Shown here piece by piece: positions 7,303-15,893 of a DNA stretch of 35,852 bases. The DNA comes from JBJHCA01 sp050485785. GTDB lineage: Bacteria > Bacteroidota > Bacteroidia > Chitinophagales > Saprospiraceae. Below the pieces are notes generated by a model. It was given only the letters and a program-made list of their open reading frames with translations, made no database searches and was not told the origin of the DNA. The first letter of the stretch is position 1. Every line of letters begins with the position of its first letter. Where the stretch lies: assembly GCA_050485785.1 (NCBI GenBank), contig JBJHCA010000031.1, positions 1-35,852 of the forward strand, given 5' to 3'. The position numbers were made by a program, and so were the translations under genes.

Positions 7303-9069
7303 CTAGTCAATCACCAGATCCAGCATCATTCTGGCCTGAAACCCCTCCATCGACTTGAGGTCTCGGTAAGCCTGGTAGGTAGTGTACATCGGGCCGAGCT
7401 CTCTTGACAGCCTGCTTTGAATGTCCTTGGAGTCTCCGCCGGTAATTTGTTCCATGATCTGTTCAAAAGGACTCTTCAATCGGGGATACTCGGATACCCG
7501 GTACCGGTCAATCCCGGCCATTGCTGCTGCCGATGCAATGGCATCGTCAAGGGTGCCCAGGCGATCAACCAGATTGAGGGCAAGTGCCTGCTCACCGGTC
7601 CAGATACGGCCCCGGGCTACGGCATGCACCTCCTCATCAGTCATGTTCCGCCCCTCTTTTACATTGTCGAGGAATCGCTGGTAAGTTTGCTCCAGCATTC
7701 CCTGAATGATCTCACGCTCACGATCTGACATTTTCGAAAACGGACTCAATCCTAAAGCAAACTCCGCTGTTTTTACGCTGTCATACGTAATGCCAATTCG
7801 TTCACTCATAAAATCCGTCATATTGAGGAACAGTCCGAAAATGCCGATAGAGCCGGTAATGGTAAGGGGTTCGGCAAAAATGGAATCGGCCAGAGCGGAG
7901 ATATAGTATCCCCCTGATGCAGCTACATCCCCCATGGATACCACTACGGGAATTCCTTCCTCTTGTAAGCGCCTGACTTCGCGCAGAATATTATCGGAAG
8001 CCAGCGCGCTGCCCCCTCCGGAGTTAACCCTGATAACAACGGCCTTGGCGTTGCCGTCTTCCCTGATCTGCCTCAGGGTGCGCGCATATTGCACACCGCC
8101 AATGGTGCCTGGCTCATCACTATTGTCAACTATATTGCCTTCGGCATATACCAGTGCTATGCGATCACCTCGTTGAGCACTGCGGTTGGCCTTGTAATGG
8201 CTCACGTATTTAGATAGCGCAATCACCGGTACTTTATCGCCATCATCAAGCCCTATTTTTTCGCGAAGCCGGTCGATCACCTGATCTTTGTACATAATAT
8301 CATCCACCATGCCCAGCTCCTTGCTGCTGGATGCATTGCGCGACAAGTATCCATTGGCAATGGCACGAAGTGAATCAACGCTAAGCCCCCGGGAGCTTCC
8401 TATGTCTTCCATAAACACCCTGAAATATCCTTCAATCAAATCGCGGAGCTGTTCCCGGTTTTCATCACTCATTTTTTCAAACCTGAATGGCTCAACCGCA
8501 CTCTTATATTCTCCCACAAAAAACACCTCCGGCTCTATGTCGAGCTTGTCGAGCAGTCGTTTAAAATGGGGAAGCTGAATGGCAAACCCCCTAAAATCTA
8601 CTCCACCCATAGGGTCCACGTATATTTCATCGGCCACCGAGGCCAGGTAATAGGCTCCCTGCGAATAATACGGCGAATAAGCCACTACGAATTTCCCTTC
8701 GGCCTTCAACTCTTCCAGCTTGGCACGAAGTTGCTGTATTTTGGCCAAGCCTATGGGCAATCGCTGCATTTCGAGATACACACCTTTGATATTGCGGTCT
8801 GTAATGGCGAAATCTATGGCATCGAGCATATCGAAAAAGCCGGTCTTCTCACTAAAGTCAGGATCGCTCATTCTAAAAGGTGCATTGTTGGTCTTCTCGG
8901 GAATAATGCCCTTAAAATCCAGCATCAGCACACTATTGGGCTTAACCGAAACCGTTGAACCTGATGAGGCCATCCTGCCTATCACCAGAGCCAATACACC
9001 ACCGGCCAGCATCATGGCTAAAAACACACCCAGGCAAGAGGCAAAGGTGAACTTGAAAAAGCTTTTCAT
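7303..9069 (-). CDS. sppA: Signal peptide peptidase SppA, 67-kDa type (S49 serine protease)
   Basis: SppA is a membrane-anchored protease facing the periplasm that degrades cleaved signal peptides. The 588-residue protein is the long, duplicated form. An N-terminal anchor lies near 8-30. The first crotonase-like repeat carries the catalytic Lys (GEYKS, K189). The second repeat carries the nucleophile Ser in GDVAASGGYY (S385), preceded by VIRVNSGGGSALAS at 345-358. Lys in the first half and Ser in the second is the arrangement known for E. coli SppA, so the active site looks intact. The gene is monocistronic and convergent with the gldAFG operon. Upstream, CAAAGAAA (9096-9103, TTTCTTTG on the coding strand) is a poor -7 candidate. 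Confidence 0.93.
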   Translation of the reverse strand: MKSFFKFTFASCLGVFLAMMLAGGVLALVIGRMASSGSTVSVKPNSVLMLDFKGIIPEKTNNAPFRMSDPDFSEKTGFFDMLDAIDFAITDRNIKGVYLEMQRLPIGLAKIQQLRAKLEELKAEGKFVVAYSPYYSQGAYYLASVADEIYVDPMGGVDFRGFAIQLPHFKRLLDKLDIEPEVFFVGEYKSAVEPFRFEKMSDENREQLRDLIEGYFRVFMEDIGSSRGLSVDSLRAIANGYLSRNASSSKELGMVDDIMYKDQVIDRLREKIGLDDGDKVPVIALSKYVSHYKANRSAQRGDRIALVYAEGNIVDNSDEPGTIGGVQYARTLRQIREDGNAKAVVIRVNSGGGSALASDNILREVRRLQEEGIPVVVSMGDVAASGGYYISALADSIFAEPLTITGSIGIFGLFLNMTDFMSERIGITYDSVKTAEFALGLSPFSKMSDREREIIQGMLEQTYQRFLDNVKEGRNMTDEEVHAVARGRIWTGEQALALNLVDRLGTLDDAIASAAAMAGIDRYRVSEYPRLKSPFEQIMEQITGGDSKDIQSRLSRELGPMYTTYQAYRDLKSMEGFQARMMLDLVID

Positions 9070-9275
9070 AAAATCTGGTATTTAATACTTACCGGCAAAG
9101 AAACTCATTTGCATCCTAACGGGATAAAAAAATAGAAATAAGTAGGTTAAAGGCAGATAAACTTACATAAAAAAGAAGGCTCAAGGATATTGAATTCCAA
9201 CCTCCTGTATGCAGTAAGTCTCTTTTTGCTCAAATGCCTTGCTGAATGATTATTTTGGGGGATATCTCTTTGTGG

Positions 9276-9292
9276 GTAGCGCTCCGCGCTAC
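9276..9292. repeat. Small perfect hairpin
   Basis: GTAGCGC (9276-9282) and GCGCTAC (9286-9292) form a 7-bp stem with a 3-base loop. No T-run follows on either strand, so it is not a convincing terminator. It may be a fragment of a dispersed palindromic repeat. Confidence 0.5.
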
Positions 9293-9387
9293 TGTGGCCG
9301 GGTGCTTACCTTTTCCCGATGTATTTGACAGAGAACCGGCAATTTCCTTACTAATCAGCATGGCATTCAGGTATAAGCAGCCTCAGC

Positions 9388-9417
9388 TTTAATCTTTTCA
9401 TAATACTCGTATATTTG
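9388..9417 (+). promoter_or_regulatory. Promoter candidate for dihydrolipoyl dehydrogenase
   Basis: TATATTTG (9410-9417) exactly fits TAnnTTTG and lies 22 bases before the ATG. The upstream element is weak: TTTA at 9388-9391, spacer 18. Confidence 0.5.
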
Positions 9418-9439
9418 CAGCCTCATTAAAATACAGGTC

Positions 9440-10837
9440 ATGCAGCAATACGATATCATTGTTATAGGCAGCGGCCCCGGTGGGTATGTAGCAGCCATCA
9501 GAGCCGCTCAGCTGGGGTTCAAAGTAGCCGTGGTTGAAAAGGAATCACTGGGTGGGATTTGCCTCAACTGGGGCTGTATCCCCACCAAAGCGCTTCTCAA
9601 AAGTGCACAGGTGTTTGAATACATCAATCATGCGGAAGATTACGGCATTAAGGTGGAAAACGCCTCGGTTAATTTTTCCGACATGATCAAACGCAGCCGC
9701 AATGTGGCCAACGGCATGAGCAAAGGGATCCAGTTTCTGATGCGCAAAAACAAGATCGACGTTCTGAGCGGATTTGGCAAACTGCTTCGCGGAAAGCAAG
9801 TGGAAGTTACTGCTGATGATGGTAAAAAATCAACCTACAAAGCCGAACATATCATTGTAGCTACCGGCGGCAGAGCCAAAGAACTTCCATCCTTGCCCAT
9901 TGACGGTGAAAAAGTGATTGAGTACCGCAAAGCCATGTCCATGGACAAGCAACCCAAAAAATTGGTGGTGGTAGGTGCAGGGGCCATCGGTGTAGAGTTT
10001 TCCTACTTCTATCACGCCATCGGCACCGAAATTGTGATTGTGGAATACCTCGACAACCTGCTTCCCCGCGAGGATGCAGATGTGGCTAGGGAAATTTCAA
10101 AGATTTACAAAAAAGCCGGGATGACCATTCTTACCGGAACTGCCGTGGAAAGCGTGGATACCAAAGGCAAAGGTGTCAAAGTATCCGTAAAGAACAATAA
10201 AACCGGTAAAACGGAGGTAATTGAATGCGACGTAGTATTGTCGGCAGCCGGCATTAGCCCCAATACCCAGGGAATTGGCCTTGAAGAGCTGGGCATAAAA
10301 ACCGACCATGGTCTCATTACTGTTGATGAATACTATCGCACCAATGTGCCGGGCATTTACGCCATAGGTGATGTGATCCCCGGTCCGGCTCTGGCTCACG
10401 TGGCCAGTGCTGAAGCCATACTGTGTGTGGAAAAAATCAAAGGTATGCACGTTCAGCCCCTGGATTACAACAACCTGCCAAGCTGTACCTACTGCATCCC
10501 TGAAGTAGCATCGGTTGGTTACACCGAAGCAGCGGCCAAAGAAGCCGGATATGAAGTAAAAGTGGGTAAATTCCCCTTCTCAGCTTCAGGAAAGGCCAGT
10601 GCGGCAGGAGCCAAGGAAGGCTTTGTGAAAGTAATATTTGATGCCAAATACGGCGAATTTTTAGGTGCTCACATGATCGGTTACAACGTAACGGAGTTGA
10701 TTGCCGAAGTAGTTGTAGCCCGAAACCTGGAAACTACCGGGCACGAAATCATCAAATCGGTTCATCCGCATCCCACTATGAGTGAAGCCATCATGGAAGC
10801 TGCTGCCGCCGCTTATGATGAAGTAATCCATTTATAG
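9440..10837 (+). CDS. lpdA: Dihydrolipoyl dehydrogenase (E3 of 2-oxoacid dehydrogenase / glycine cleavage complexes)
   Basis: This flavoenzyme reoxidises dihydrolipoamide bound to E2 or H protein and passes electrons to NAD+ (EC 1.8.1.4). The 465-residue length is standard. It shows FAD-binding GSGPGG (10-15), the redox disulfide C41/C46 in GGICLNWGC, NAD-binding VVGAGAIGVEF near 178, an FAD-contacting YAIGDV near 311, and the active-site His-Glu region HPHPTMSEAIMEAA near the C-terminus. All catalytic residues are present. No E1 or E2 gene is adjacent, so it probably serves several complexes in trans. The gene is monocistronic, bounded by a promoter match upstream and a strong terminator downstream. 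Confidence 0.95.
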   Translation: MQQYDIIVIGSGPGGYVAAIRAAQLGFKVAVVEKESLGGICLNWGCIPTKALLKSAQVFEYINHAEDYGIKVENASVNFSDMIKRSRNVANGMSKGIQFLMRKNKIDVLSGFGKLLRGKQVEVTADDGKKSTYKAEHIIVATGGRAKELPSLPIDGEKVIEYRKAMSMDKQPKKLVVVGAGAIGVEFSYFYHAIGTEIVIVEYLDNLLPREDADVAREISKIYKKAGMTILTGTAVESVDTKGKGVKVSVKNNKTGKTEVIECDVVLSAAGISPNTQGIGLEELGIKTDHGLITVDEYYRTNVPGIYAIGDVIPGPALAHVASAEAILCVEKIKGMHVQPLDYNNLPSCTYCIPEVASVGYTEAAAKEAGYEVKVGKFPFSASGKASAAGAKEGFVKVIFDAKYGEFLGAHMIGYNVTELIAEVVVARNLETTGHEIIKSVHPHPTMSEAIMEAAAAAYDEVIHL

Positions 10838-10865
10838 CGCAGGAAAACCATTCAACCATAGGATC

Positions 10866-10903
10866 AACGGAGCCTGATATTCATTCAGGCTCCGTTTTTT
10901 TTT
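10866..10903 (+). terminator. Strong intrinsic terminator after lpd
   Basis: A perfect 12-bp stem (10866-10877 with 10885-10896) encloses a 7-base loop and runs into nine T's (10895-10903). It begins 29 bases after the lpd stop. Confidence 0.9.
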
Positions 10904-11028
10904 GCCGGGCACGGAGGTACAATTGCTGTTATACCGCAGTGTGATTTAACAAGGTTGTACAGGTCCAACTTTAACGAAAATTGGTTGCCTGCAATCTTTG
11001 CGGCAATGTTATTCTACTTCAGGCCACA

Positions 11029-11065
11029 GGCCGCACTATCGCTAAAACGTCTCATGCGTGCGGCC
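11029..11065. repeat. GC-rich inverted repeat
   Basis: GGCCGCAC (11029-11036) is the exact reverse complement of GTGCGGCC (11058-11065), with a 21-base spacer. Its role is unknown; no T-run follows. Confidence 0.4.
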
Positions 11066-11168
11066 CAACAAAAAGATATCCTCAAAAATGAAAACCAACA
11101 CAGAGAAAAAGAGAACCATTTTCCCGGATAATAACTGAACTTTGCTTCTACAGGAAACACCCCGAACC

Positions 11169-11870
11169 ATGGAAAAACTACCCCTCATTGTATTGCACGG
11201 AGCTTTGGGCAGTGCGTCACAGATGCAGCCGCTTACTCAAATACTGTCTATCGATGCGAAAGTTCACGTTTTTGATCTGTCGGGGCATGGAGCCGACTCC
11301 CGCCACCAAACCTTCAGTATAGAACTGTTTACGGATGATTTGTTCCGGTATATGGCATCGAATGACATCGGGCGGGCTCATGTATTCGGTTACAGTATGG
11401 GCGGCTATATTGCATTGCATGCTGCCGCTGAACATCCGCAGAGATTTGGCCGGCTGATTACGCTGGGAACGCAGTTTCACTGGACGGTTGACTTGGCATT
11501 TAAGGAAATTGGCATGCTCAGGCCTGAAGTGATCGAAAGTAAAGTGCCGGCTTTTGCCCGGCTCCTTGATTCCCGGCATCATGGAACGGACTGGCGCAGC
11601 AATATGTGGAAAACAGCATTGCTGATGCTTCATTTGGGTCACCGGCAACTGCTGAATGCAGAAAAACTGAAGGCCATTCCAAACCGGGTGCTGATCATGC
11701 GAGGCGATGCTGACAGGATGGTTTCTGCGGAGACGTCACAGGAGGCAGCCAATTATCTACAAAGGGGAGAATATCTCGAACTGGCCAATACTCCTCATCC
11801 GTTTGAACAGGTTGACTACGCCATGCTTGCCAACACCATAATAGAACGACTTAAGCAGACTGCAGAGTAG
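11169..11870 (+). CDS. Alpha/beta-fold hydrolase
   Basis: A 233-residue cytoplasmic alpha/beta hydrolase. The oxyanion-hole motif LHGALGSAS lies near 9-17, the nucleophile elbow GYSMGG puts Ser at 76, the acid is Asp180 or Asp182 in MRGDADRMV, and the base is His210 in NTPHPFEQ. The triad is therefore complete. The family includes esterases, C-C hydrolases and MenH-like enzymes; the substrate cannot be told from sequence. The open frame reaches a TTG at 11142, but that codon overlaps a -7-like box, and MEKLPLIVLHG at 11169 is the natural start. The stop at 11870 directly abuts the stop of the convergent SRPBCC gene, with no intergenic base and no terminator between them. Confidence 0.85.
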   Translation: MEKLPLIVLHGALGSASQMQPLTQILSIDAKVHVFDLSGHGADSRHQTFSIELFTDDLFRYMASNDIGRAHVFGYSMGGYIALHAAAEHPQRFGRLITLGTQFHWTVDLAFKEIGMLRPEVIESKVPAFARLLDSRHHGTDWRSNMWKTALLMLHLGHRQLLNAEKLKAIPNRVLIMRGDADRMVSAETSQEAANYLQRGEYLELANTPHPFEQVDYAMLANTIIERLKQTAE

Positions 11871-12308
11871 TTAAGGCCGGCCAAACAGCCTGCGATATGT
11901 CTTGCTTCTGGATGAAAACATTAAACGCAGAATTAGAGCCAGCACAAAATCAGCCAAAACAAATCCCGTGCTGAATGAAATATCATCAATAATTAAGGTG
12001 TGATCATTTAAATCTTGTATCTGATGTTTGTGTTTCCATACACGAAGCGGGAATGGCAGTCTGATTCCTTCATCAATAAAAAACCAAATTGAATCAGATT
12101 CAAAGTGCTGGCTTACTTTACCATGCCAGATTTGCCTTAGGGGACCAATTTTCAGAACAAATTCATCACCCGTTCTGCAACCGTCAAAACGAACGATCAA
12201 CAAAGACATCCATCCTGGTTTGAGGTGTTCAAACAATTCGCGGTTAAAGTGCTGCCATACCTGCTCAGCTGGCATGGCTACCGTGGTTTCAATGCGAAAA
12301 CTTTTCAT
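11871..12308 (-). CDS. SRPBCC-family (START/Bet v1-like) protein
   Basis: The 145-residue protein is a single ligand-binding SRPBCC domain. The opening FRIETTVAMPAEQVWQHFNRE is the characteristic first strand and helix. WHGKVSQHFESDSIWFFIDE and FPLRVWKHKHQI follow in mid-domain, and a long C-terminal helix (LADFVLALILRLMF) lines the cavity. The function is unknown; relatives bind hydrophobic ligands or are annotated as polyketide-cyclase-like or cell-division-inhibitor-like. The open frame extends to 12389, but MKSFRIETT at 12308 is the family start, and the longer version would overlap the divergent aminotransferase gene. Confidence 0.75.
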   Translation of the reverse strand: MKSFRIETTVAMPAEQVWQHFNRELFEHLKPGWMSLLIVRFDGCRTGDEFVLKIGPLRQIWHGKVSQHFESDSIWFFIDEGIRLPFPLRVWKHKHQIQDLNDHTLIIDDISFSTGFVLADFVLALILRLMFSSRSKTYRRLFGRP

Positions 12309-12387
12309 ACCTTGGTGAATAATGTTTTCAACGGATAGTTCAGCAACTTTGCGAGCTTTTTCCGGCATGGCAAAAAATGCGAATTCC

Positions 12388-13263
12388 ATGGTTCATTATT
12401 TCTACCGGGATGCCTTGTATACTGAAGCTGAGTTCTATACCGCCGGTTACAGAGCATTCAACTATGGCGACGGCATTTTTGAATCCTGTTTGCTGACTCG
12501 CCGGTTTTGCCCGCTGTGGAAATACCACCGCCAAAGAATGAAACGAGGCGTGGAAGTTCTTCAAATGACCTGGCCTTCACCGGGTAGATTTGGTGATCTC
12601 GAACTCAGTTTGCAGCATTTTCTGGATGAACTGGCCACTCATCATCCGGAAGCACAGTTTTTCAGGGTGAGGATCAATCTGGTACGCAGTGGCAAGGGCC
12701 TGTATACCCCTGAAGCTTCACAATGCGACTGGTGGTTCACGGGAAGTGCTTACGGAGAAACACCCTGGCCTTCCGCTCACACCGGTTACAGGATTATGCC
12801 CGCACCCGGCAATATTCACGCCAATCAGGGGTTACTGGCCGGTTTAAAATCGCTGAACTGCCTGCCGTATGTAATGGCTTCCATTTACTGCAATAATCAG
12901 GATGCCGATGAAGTGTGGTTATCCAATGCCCGTGGTCAGGTAGCCGATGCAGCAAGCCATGCCCTGTTCTTAATCCGGGATAACATGATCATCACGCCCT
13001 CGGTAGAATCCGGCGCAGTTCAAAGCGTATCTGCGGCCTTTATCCGCGAAAACCTGCCTGCTGACTTTAGCTTTCATGAGCAGGTGATAAAGCCTGAGCT
13101 TTTACAACAAAGTGAGGAAGCTTTCCTGAGTAATGCCGTCAGGGGTATTGTTCCGGTTTCGCAACTCGACGGCAGAACTGTGAAAACAGCCACTGTCCAA
13201 AAGCTCATGCAGCATTACCACCGCGTTTTCAGGCAAGTGGCCGGCATTGAAACCATGGCTTAA
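12388..13263 (+). CDS. Class IV aminotransferase-fold protein (PabC/branched-chain-aminotransferase relative)
   Basis: A PLP fold-type IV protein of 291 residues, probably cytoplasmic. Family marks are FNYGDGIFESC (25-34), a WKYHRQRMKRG helix (44-54), the PLP Lys (K154 in GLKSLNCLPYV), DEVWLSNARGQVAD (174-187) and the late FLSNAVRGIVPV (246-257). Relatives include 4-amino-4-deoxychorismate lyase (PabC, folate synthesis) and D-amino-acid or branched-chain transaminases. The PLP-phosphate/Glu region that usually reads G-x-V-x-E-x(4)-N has Asp187 and His191 here, so activity or specificity may differ. The frame opens at 12322, but MVHYFYRDALYTEAEF at 12388 is the family start. The M20 gene follows after 32 bases and has its own promoter match. 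Confidence 0.78.
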   Translation: MVHYFYRDALYTEAEFYTAGYRAFNYGDGIFESCLLTRRFCPLWKYHRQRMKRGVEVLQMTWPSPGRFGDLELSLQHFLDELATHHPEAQFFRVRINLVRSGKGLYTPEASQCDWWFTGSAYGETPWPSAHTGYRIMPAPGNIHANQGLLAGLKSLNCLPYVMASIYCNNQDADEVWLSNARGQVADAASHALFLIRDNMIITPSVESGAVQSVSAAFIRENLPADFSFHEQVIKPELLQQSEEAFLSNAVRGIVPVSQLDGRTVKTATVQKLMQHYHRVFRQVAGIETMA

Positions 13264-13276
13264 AATGCTATATTTG
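13247..13276 (+). promoter_or_regulatory. Promoter candidate for the M20 dipeptidase
   Basis: TTG (13247-13249), 19 bases, then TATATTTG (13269-13276), an exact TAnnTTTG box. It straddles the end of the preceding gene and lies 19 bases before the ATG at 13296. Confidence 0.5.
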
Positions 13277-13295
13277 CCGCCTAAATTTTTATGAC

Positions 13296-14669
13296 ATGAA
13301 GAGACTTGACCACTTCCACGAACAGAATCGCCAACGCTACCTGGATGAATTGCTCGACTTACTCCGGATTCCCAGCGTAAGTGCTGACCCCGCATATAAG
13401 AATGATGTGTTTGCCGCTGCTGAATGGCTTGAGCAAAGACTGGCAGAAGCCGGCATGGATGCCGTTGAACAGATCAAAACTCCGGGCTTTCCGGTAGTGT
13501 ACGGTGAAAAAATCGATGATCCAGCTAAACCCACTGTGCTGGTTTACGGGCATTATGACGTTCAGCCGCCTGACCCTCTCAATTTGTGGAATTCTCCGCC
13601 ATTTGAGCCCGTGATCAAGGATGATAAGATCTATGCCCGCGGTGCCAGCGACGATAAAGGCCAGGCATATATGCATGTAAAGGCCATTGAAGCCATGATA
13701 GCCAATGATGCACTTCCCTGCAATGTAAAAGTGATTATCGAGGGTGAAGAGGAAGTGGGCTCATCACATCTGGCAGGCTTTTTAAAACAACATGCCGAAA
13801 AGCTGGCCTGTGATATGGTACTGGTTTCGGATACGGCCATGATAGCCAACGATACACCGTCCATCACTTCAGGGCTGAGAGGTTTGAGCTACGTTGAAGT
13901 GGAAGTAACCGGACCCAACCGCGATTTGCATTCCGGCACTTACGGTGGCGCCGTGGCCAATCCGGTCAATGTGTTGTGCAGTATGATCGCTTCCCTGCAT
14001 GATGCCAACCGGCATATCACCATACCGGGTTTTTACGATGACGTAATCGAAGTGAGCAGTGAAGAGCGTGCCATGATGGCAAAAGCCCCGCACAATGAGA
14101 AAGCCTACATGGAACACCTGGATATTGATGCAGTGTACGGTGAAAAGGGGTTTTCTACCCTGGAAAGGGTAACGATAAGGCCCACACTGGATGTGAACGG
14201 AATTTGGGGCGGATATACAGGCGAAGGAGCCAAAACCGTGCTTCCCTCCAAAGCCTATGCCAAAATAAGCATGCGTCTGGTGCCGGATCAGCAATCCGAT
14301 AAGATCACAGCACTGTTTCAACAGCACTTTGAATCCATTGCCCCTGCGGGCGTGCGGGTAAAAGTTACGCCCCATCACGGCGGTGAGCCGGTGGTAACCC
14401 CAATTGATTCGGTAGAATACGAAGCTGCGGCACTGGCCTTGCGCGACACATTCGGCAAAGACCCGCTTCCTCAGCGGACAGGCGGCAGTATTCCTATAGT
14501 GCCTTTGTTCAGGGACATACTGGGTGCCAATACGGTGTTGATGGGATTTGGTCTGGATTCGGATTCCATCCACTCGCCCAATGAACATTTCGGCTTATTC
14601 AACTATTACAAGGGTATCGAAACCATTCCCTACTTTTTTAAACACTATGCCGAACTGAAGCATCAGTAA
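13296..14669 (+). CDS. M20-family dipeptidase (CNDP/PepV-like zinc metallopeptidase)
   Basis: A 457-residue M20 metallopeptidase that probably cleaves dipeptides or N-terminal residues in the cytoplasm with a two-zinc centre. The motif YGHYDVQP gives His86 and Asp88, ARGASDDKGQ carries the bridging Asp (119 or 120), and EGEEEVGS (149-156) supplies the catalytic Glu and a ligand. A dimerisation 'lid' domain follows (about 200-330). The late RTGGSIPIVP and HSPNEHFGL motifs supply the oxyanion-hole and last His ligand. All metal ligands appear intact. The start is fixed because the ATG five bases upstream (13291) runs straight into a stop. The next gene begins nine bases after its stop, so the two are co-transcribed. 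Confidence 0.92.
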   Translation: MKRLDHFHEQNRQRYLDELLDLLRIPSVSADPAYKNDVFAAAEWLEQRLAEAGMDAVEQIKTPGFPVVYGEKIDDPAKPTVLVYGHYDVQPPDPLNLWNSPPFEPVIKDDKIYARGASDDKGQAYMHVKAIEAMIANDALPCNVKVIIEGEEEVGSSHLAGFLKQHAEKLACDMVLVSDTAMIANDTPSITSGLRGLSYVEVEVTGPNRDLHSGTYGGAVANPVNVLCSMIASLHDANRHITIPGFYDDVIEVSSEERAMMAKAPHNEKAYMEHLDIDAVYGEKGFSTLERVTIRPTLDVNGIWGGYTGEGAKTVLPSKAYAKISMRLVPDQQSDKITALFQQHFESIAPAGVRVKVTPHHGGEPVVTPIDSVEYEAAALALRDTFGKDPLPQRTGGSIPIVPLFRDILGANTVLMGFGLDSDSIHSPNEHFGLFNYYKGIETIPYFFKHYAELKHQ

Positions 14670-14678
14670 ATACTGAAT

Positions 14679-15893
14679 ATGGAAGCAGACGTGACCATTG
14701 TTGGAGCAGGATTGTCGGGATTGACCGCAGGCCTACTACTTCAGCAATCCGGGGCGGAAGTGATCATACTCGAAAAATCAAACCGTCCCGGCGGCCGCAT
14801 GAAAACCGATCAGAAAGAAGGCTTTCAGCTCGATCACGGCTTCCAGATATACCTTTCCGCTTACCCTGCTGGTAAGCGCATACTCGATCTGGATGCTCTG
14901 GATCTGAAGAAACTGACGCCCGGAGCCTTGTTGCTCCACAACAAGCGAATGTATGCTGTGGGTGATCCACAAAAAGCACCGGGAAGCATTTTTTCAACTT
15001 TGTTTGCACCGGTAGGTGGCCTGGGGCAGAAATGGAAAATTCTTCAGGCTAAAAAGAAACTGCTCAACAAGCCGGTAGAGGAAATCTGGCCACAAAGTCC
15101 AAAAAACACCGTCCTGGCCTGGCAGGAAGATTACGGCTTTGGGTCTGAAATGATCAACCATTTTCTGGCACCGTTTTTTCAGGGTATCTTCTTTGACCGG
15201 GAACTGAGTACGGACAGGAAAATGTTTGAGTTCGTTTTCAAAATGTTCGCTGAAGGCTATGCATCAGTTCCCGCTGCCGGCATGGAAGCCATTCCGCAGC
15301 AATTGGCCGGCAAGCTAAAACCCGGAACACTGCTTTGCAACCAAGAAGTAACCCTTCGCCGGGGAAAATCAGTACAAACTTCCGACGGCAGCGAATACAC
15401 CGGAAAGGTGATCCTGTACGCTTGCCCGCCTGCCCCGCCTGAGCAGGAGAACTGGCGCAGCTCAACCACAGTGTATTTAAAAACGAAGTACCCGCCGGTG
15501 CGCAAGGCAATTCTCGCCATGCTTACCGACACCGACCTGTGGTGCAACAATATGGTTGTCCTCAGCGAAGTGGCTAAATCCTACGCACCACCCGATCAAT
15601 CGTTGATTGCCGTTTCATCGCCCGACCCGATTCCCGGCGGCAAAATGGAAAGCCTCCCGGCACTGATCAAGAAAGAACTTACCCCCTGGTTTAAAACTTC
15701 CACCTGGGAGCATCTTGACACGTTCCATATTCCCTTTGCGCTGCCGGCTCAGCGATATCTGCCACTGGGCAATGGCTTCAACAAGCTTGAAGACCACGTT
15801 TTCACTTGTGGCGACCACGAATCCTACGGCTCCAGCAATGCCGCCATGGAATCCGGCGAACGGGCTGCCGCCACTATTTTGAAGCTGCTTTAA
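14679..15893 (+). CDS. FAD-dependent amine oxidase / phytoene-desaturase-type oxidoreductase
   Basis: A 404-residue flavoprotein. The N-terminal dinucleotide fold shows VGAGLSGLTAG (G9, G11, G14), the Glu after strand 2 (IILEKSNRPGGRM) and the GG doublet typical of amine oxidases and carotenoid desaturases. DHGFQIYLSAYP (near 53) and a C-terminal FAD motif ending in CGDHESYGSSNAAMESGERAA (near 380-400) complete the cofactor site. Members of this Bacteroidota group are often labelled protoporphyrinogen-oxidase-like, but the substrate is unknown and no carotenoid genes are nearby. It sits nine bases after the M20 gene. Its last 20 bases overlap the 3' end of the convergent gene on the other strand. 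Confidence 0.85.
   Translation: MEADVTIVGAGLSGLTAGLLLQQSGAEVIILEKSNRPGGRMKTDQKEGFQLDHGFQIYLSAYPAGKRILDLDALDLKKLTPGALLLHNKRMYAVGDPQKAPGSIFSTLFAPVGGLGQKWKILQAKKKLLNKPVEEIWPQSPKNTVLAWQEDYGFGSEMINHFLAPFFQGIFFDRELSTDRKMFEFVFKMFAEGYASVPAAGMEAIPQQLAGKLKPGTLLCNQEVTLRRGKSVQTSDGSEYTGKVILYACPPAPPEQENWRSSTTVYLKTKYPPVRKAILAMLTDTDLWCNNMVVLSEVAKSYAPPDQSLIAVSSPDPIPGGKMESLPALIKKELTPWFKTSTWEHLDTFHIPFALPAQRYLPLGNGFNKLEDHVFTCGDHESYGSSNAAMESGERAAATILKLL

Larger units (their letters stand above)
9070..9439. other. Divergent intergenic region, 370 bp, sppA/lpd
   Basis: It lies between two divergent starts. It contains a small GC-rich hairpin (9276-9292) and a -7 match for lpd (9410-9417). Short frames here show no family signature. 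The stretch 9270-9320 has a GC-rich, repeat-like look compared with its AT-rich flanks. Confidence 0.55.
10838..11168. other. Intergenic region, 331 bp, lpd to hydrolase
   Basis: It holds the lpd terminator (10866-10903), a GC-rich inverted repeat (11029-11065) and a weak -7 candidate GAACTTTG at 11137-11144 for the hydrolase gene. I see nothing else. Confidence 0.55.

Noticed and set aside
9276..9292. Terminator for sppA or lpd
   Set aside because: It lies upstream of both genes and has no T-run on either strand.
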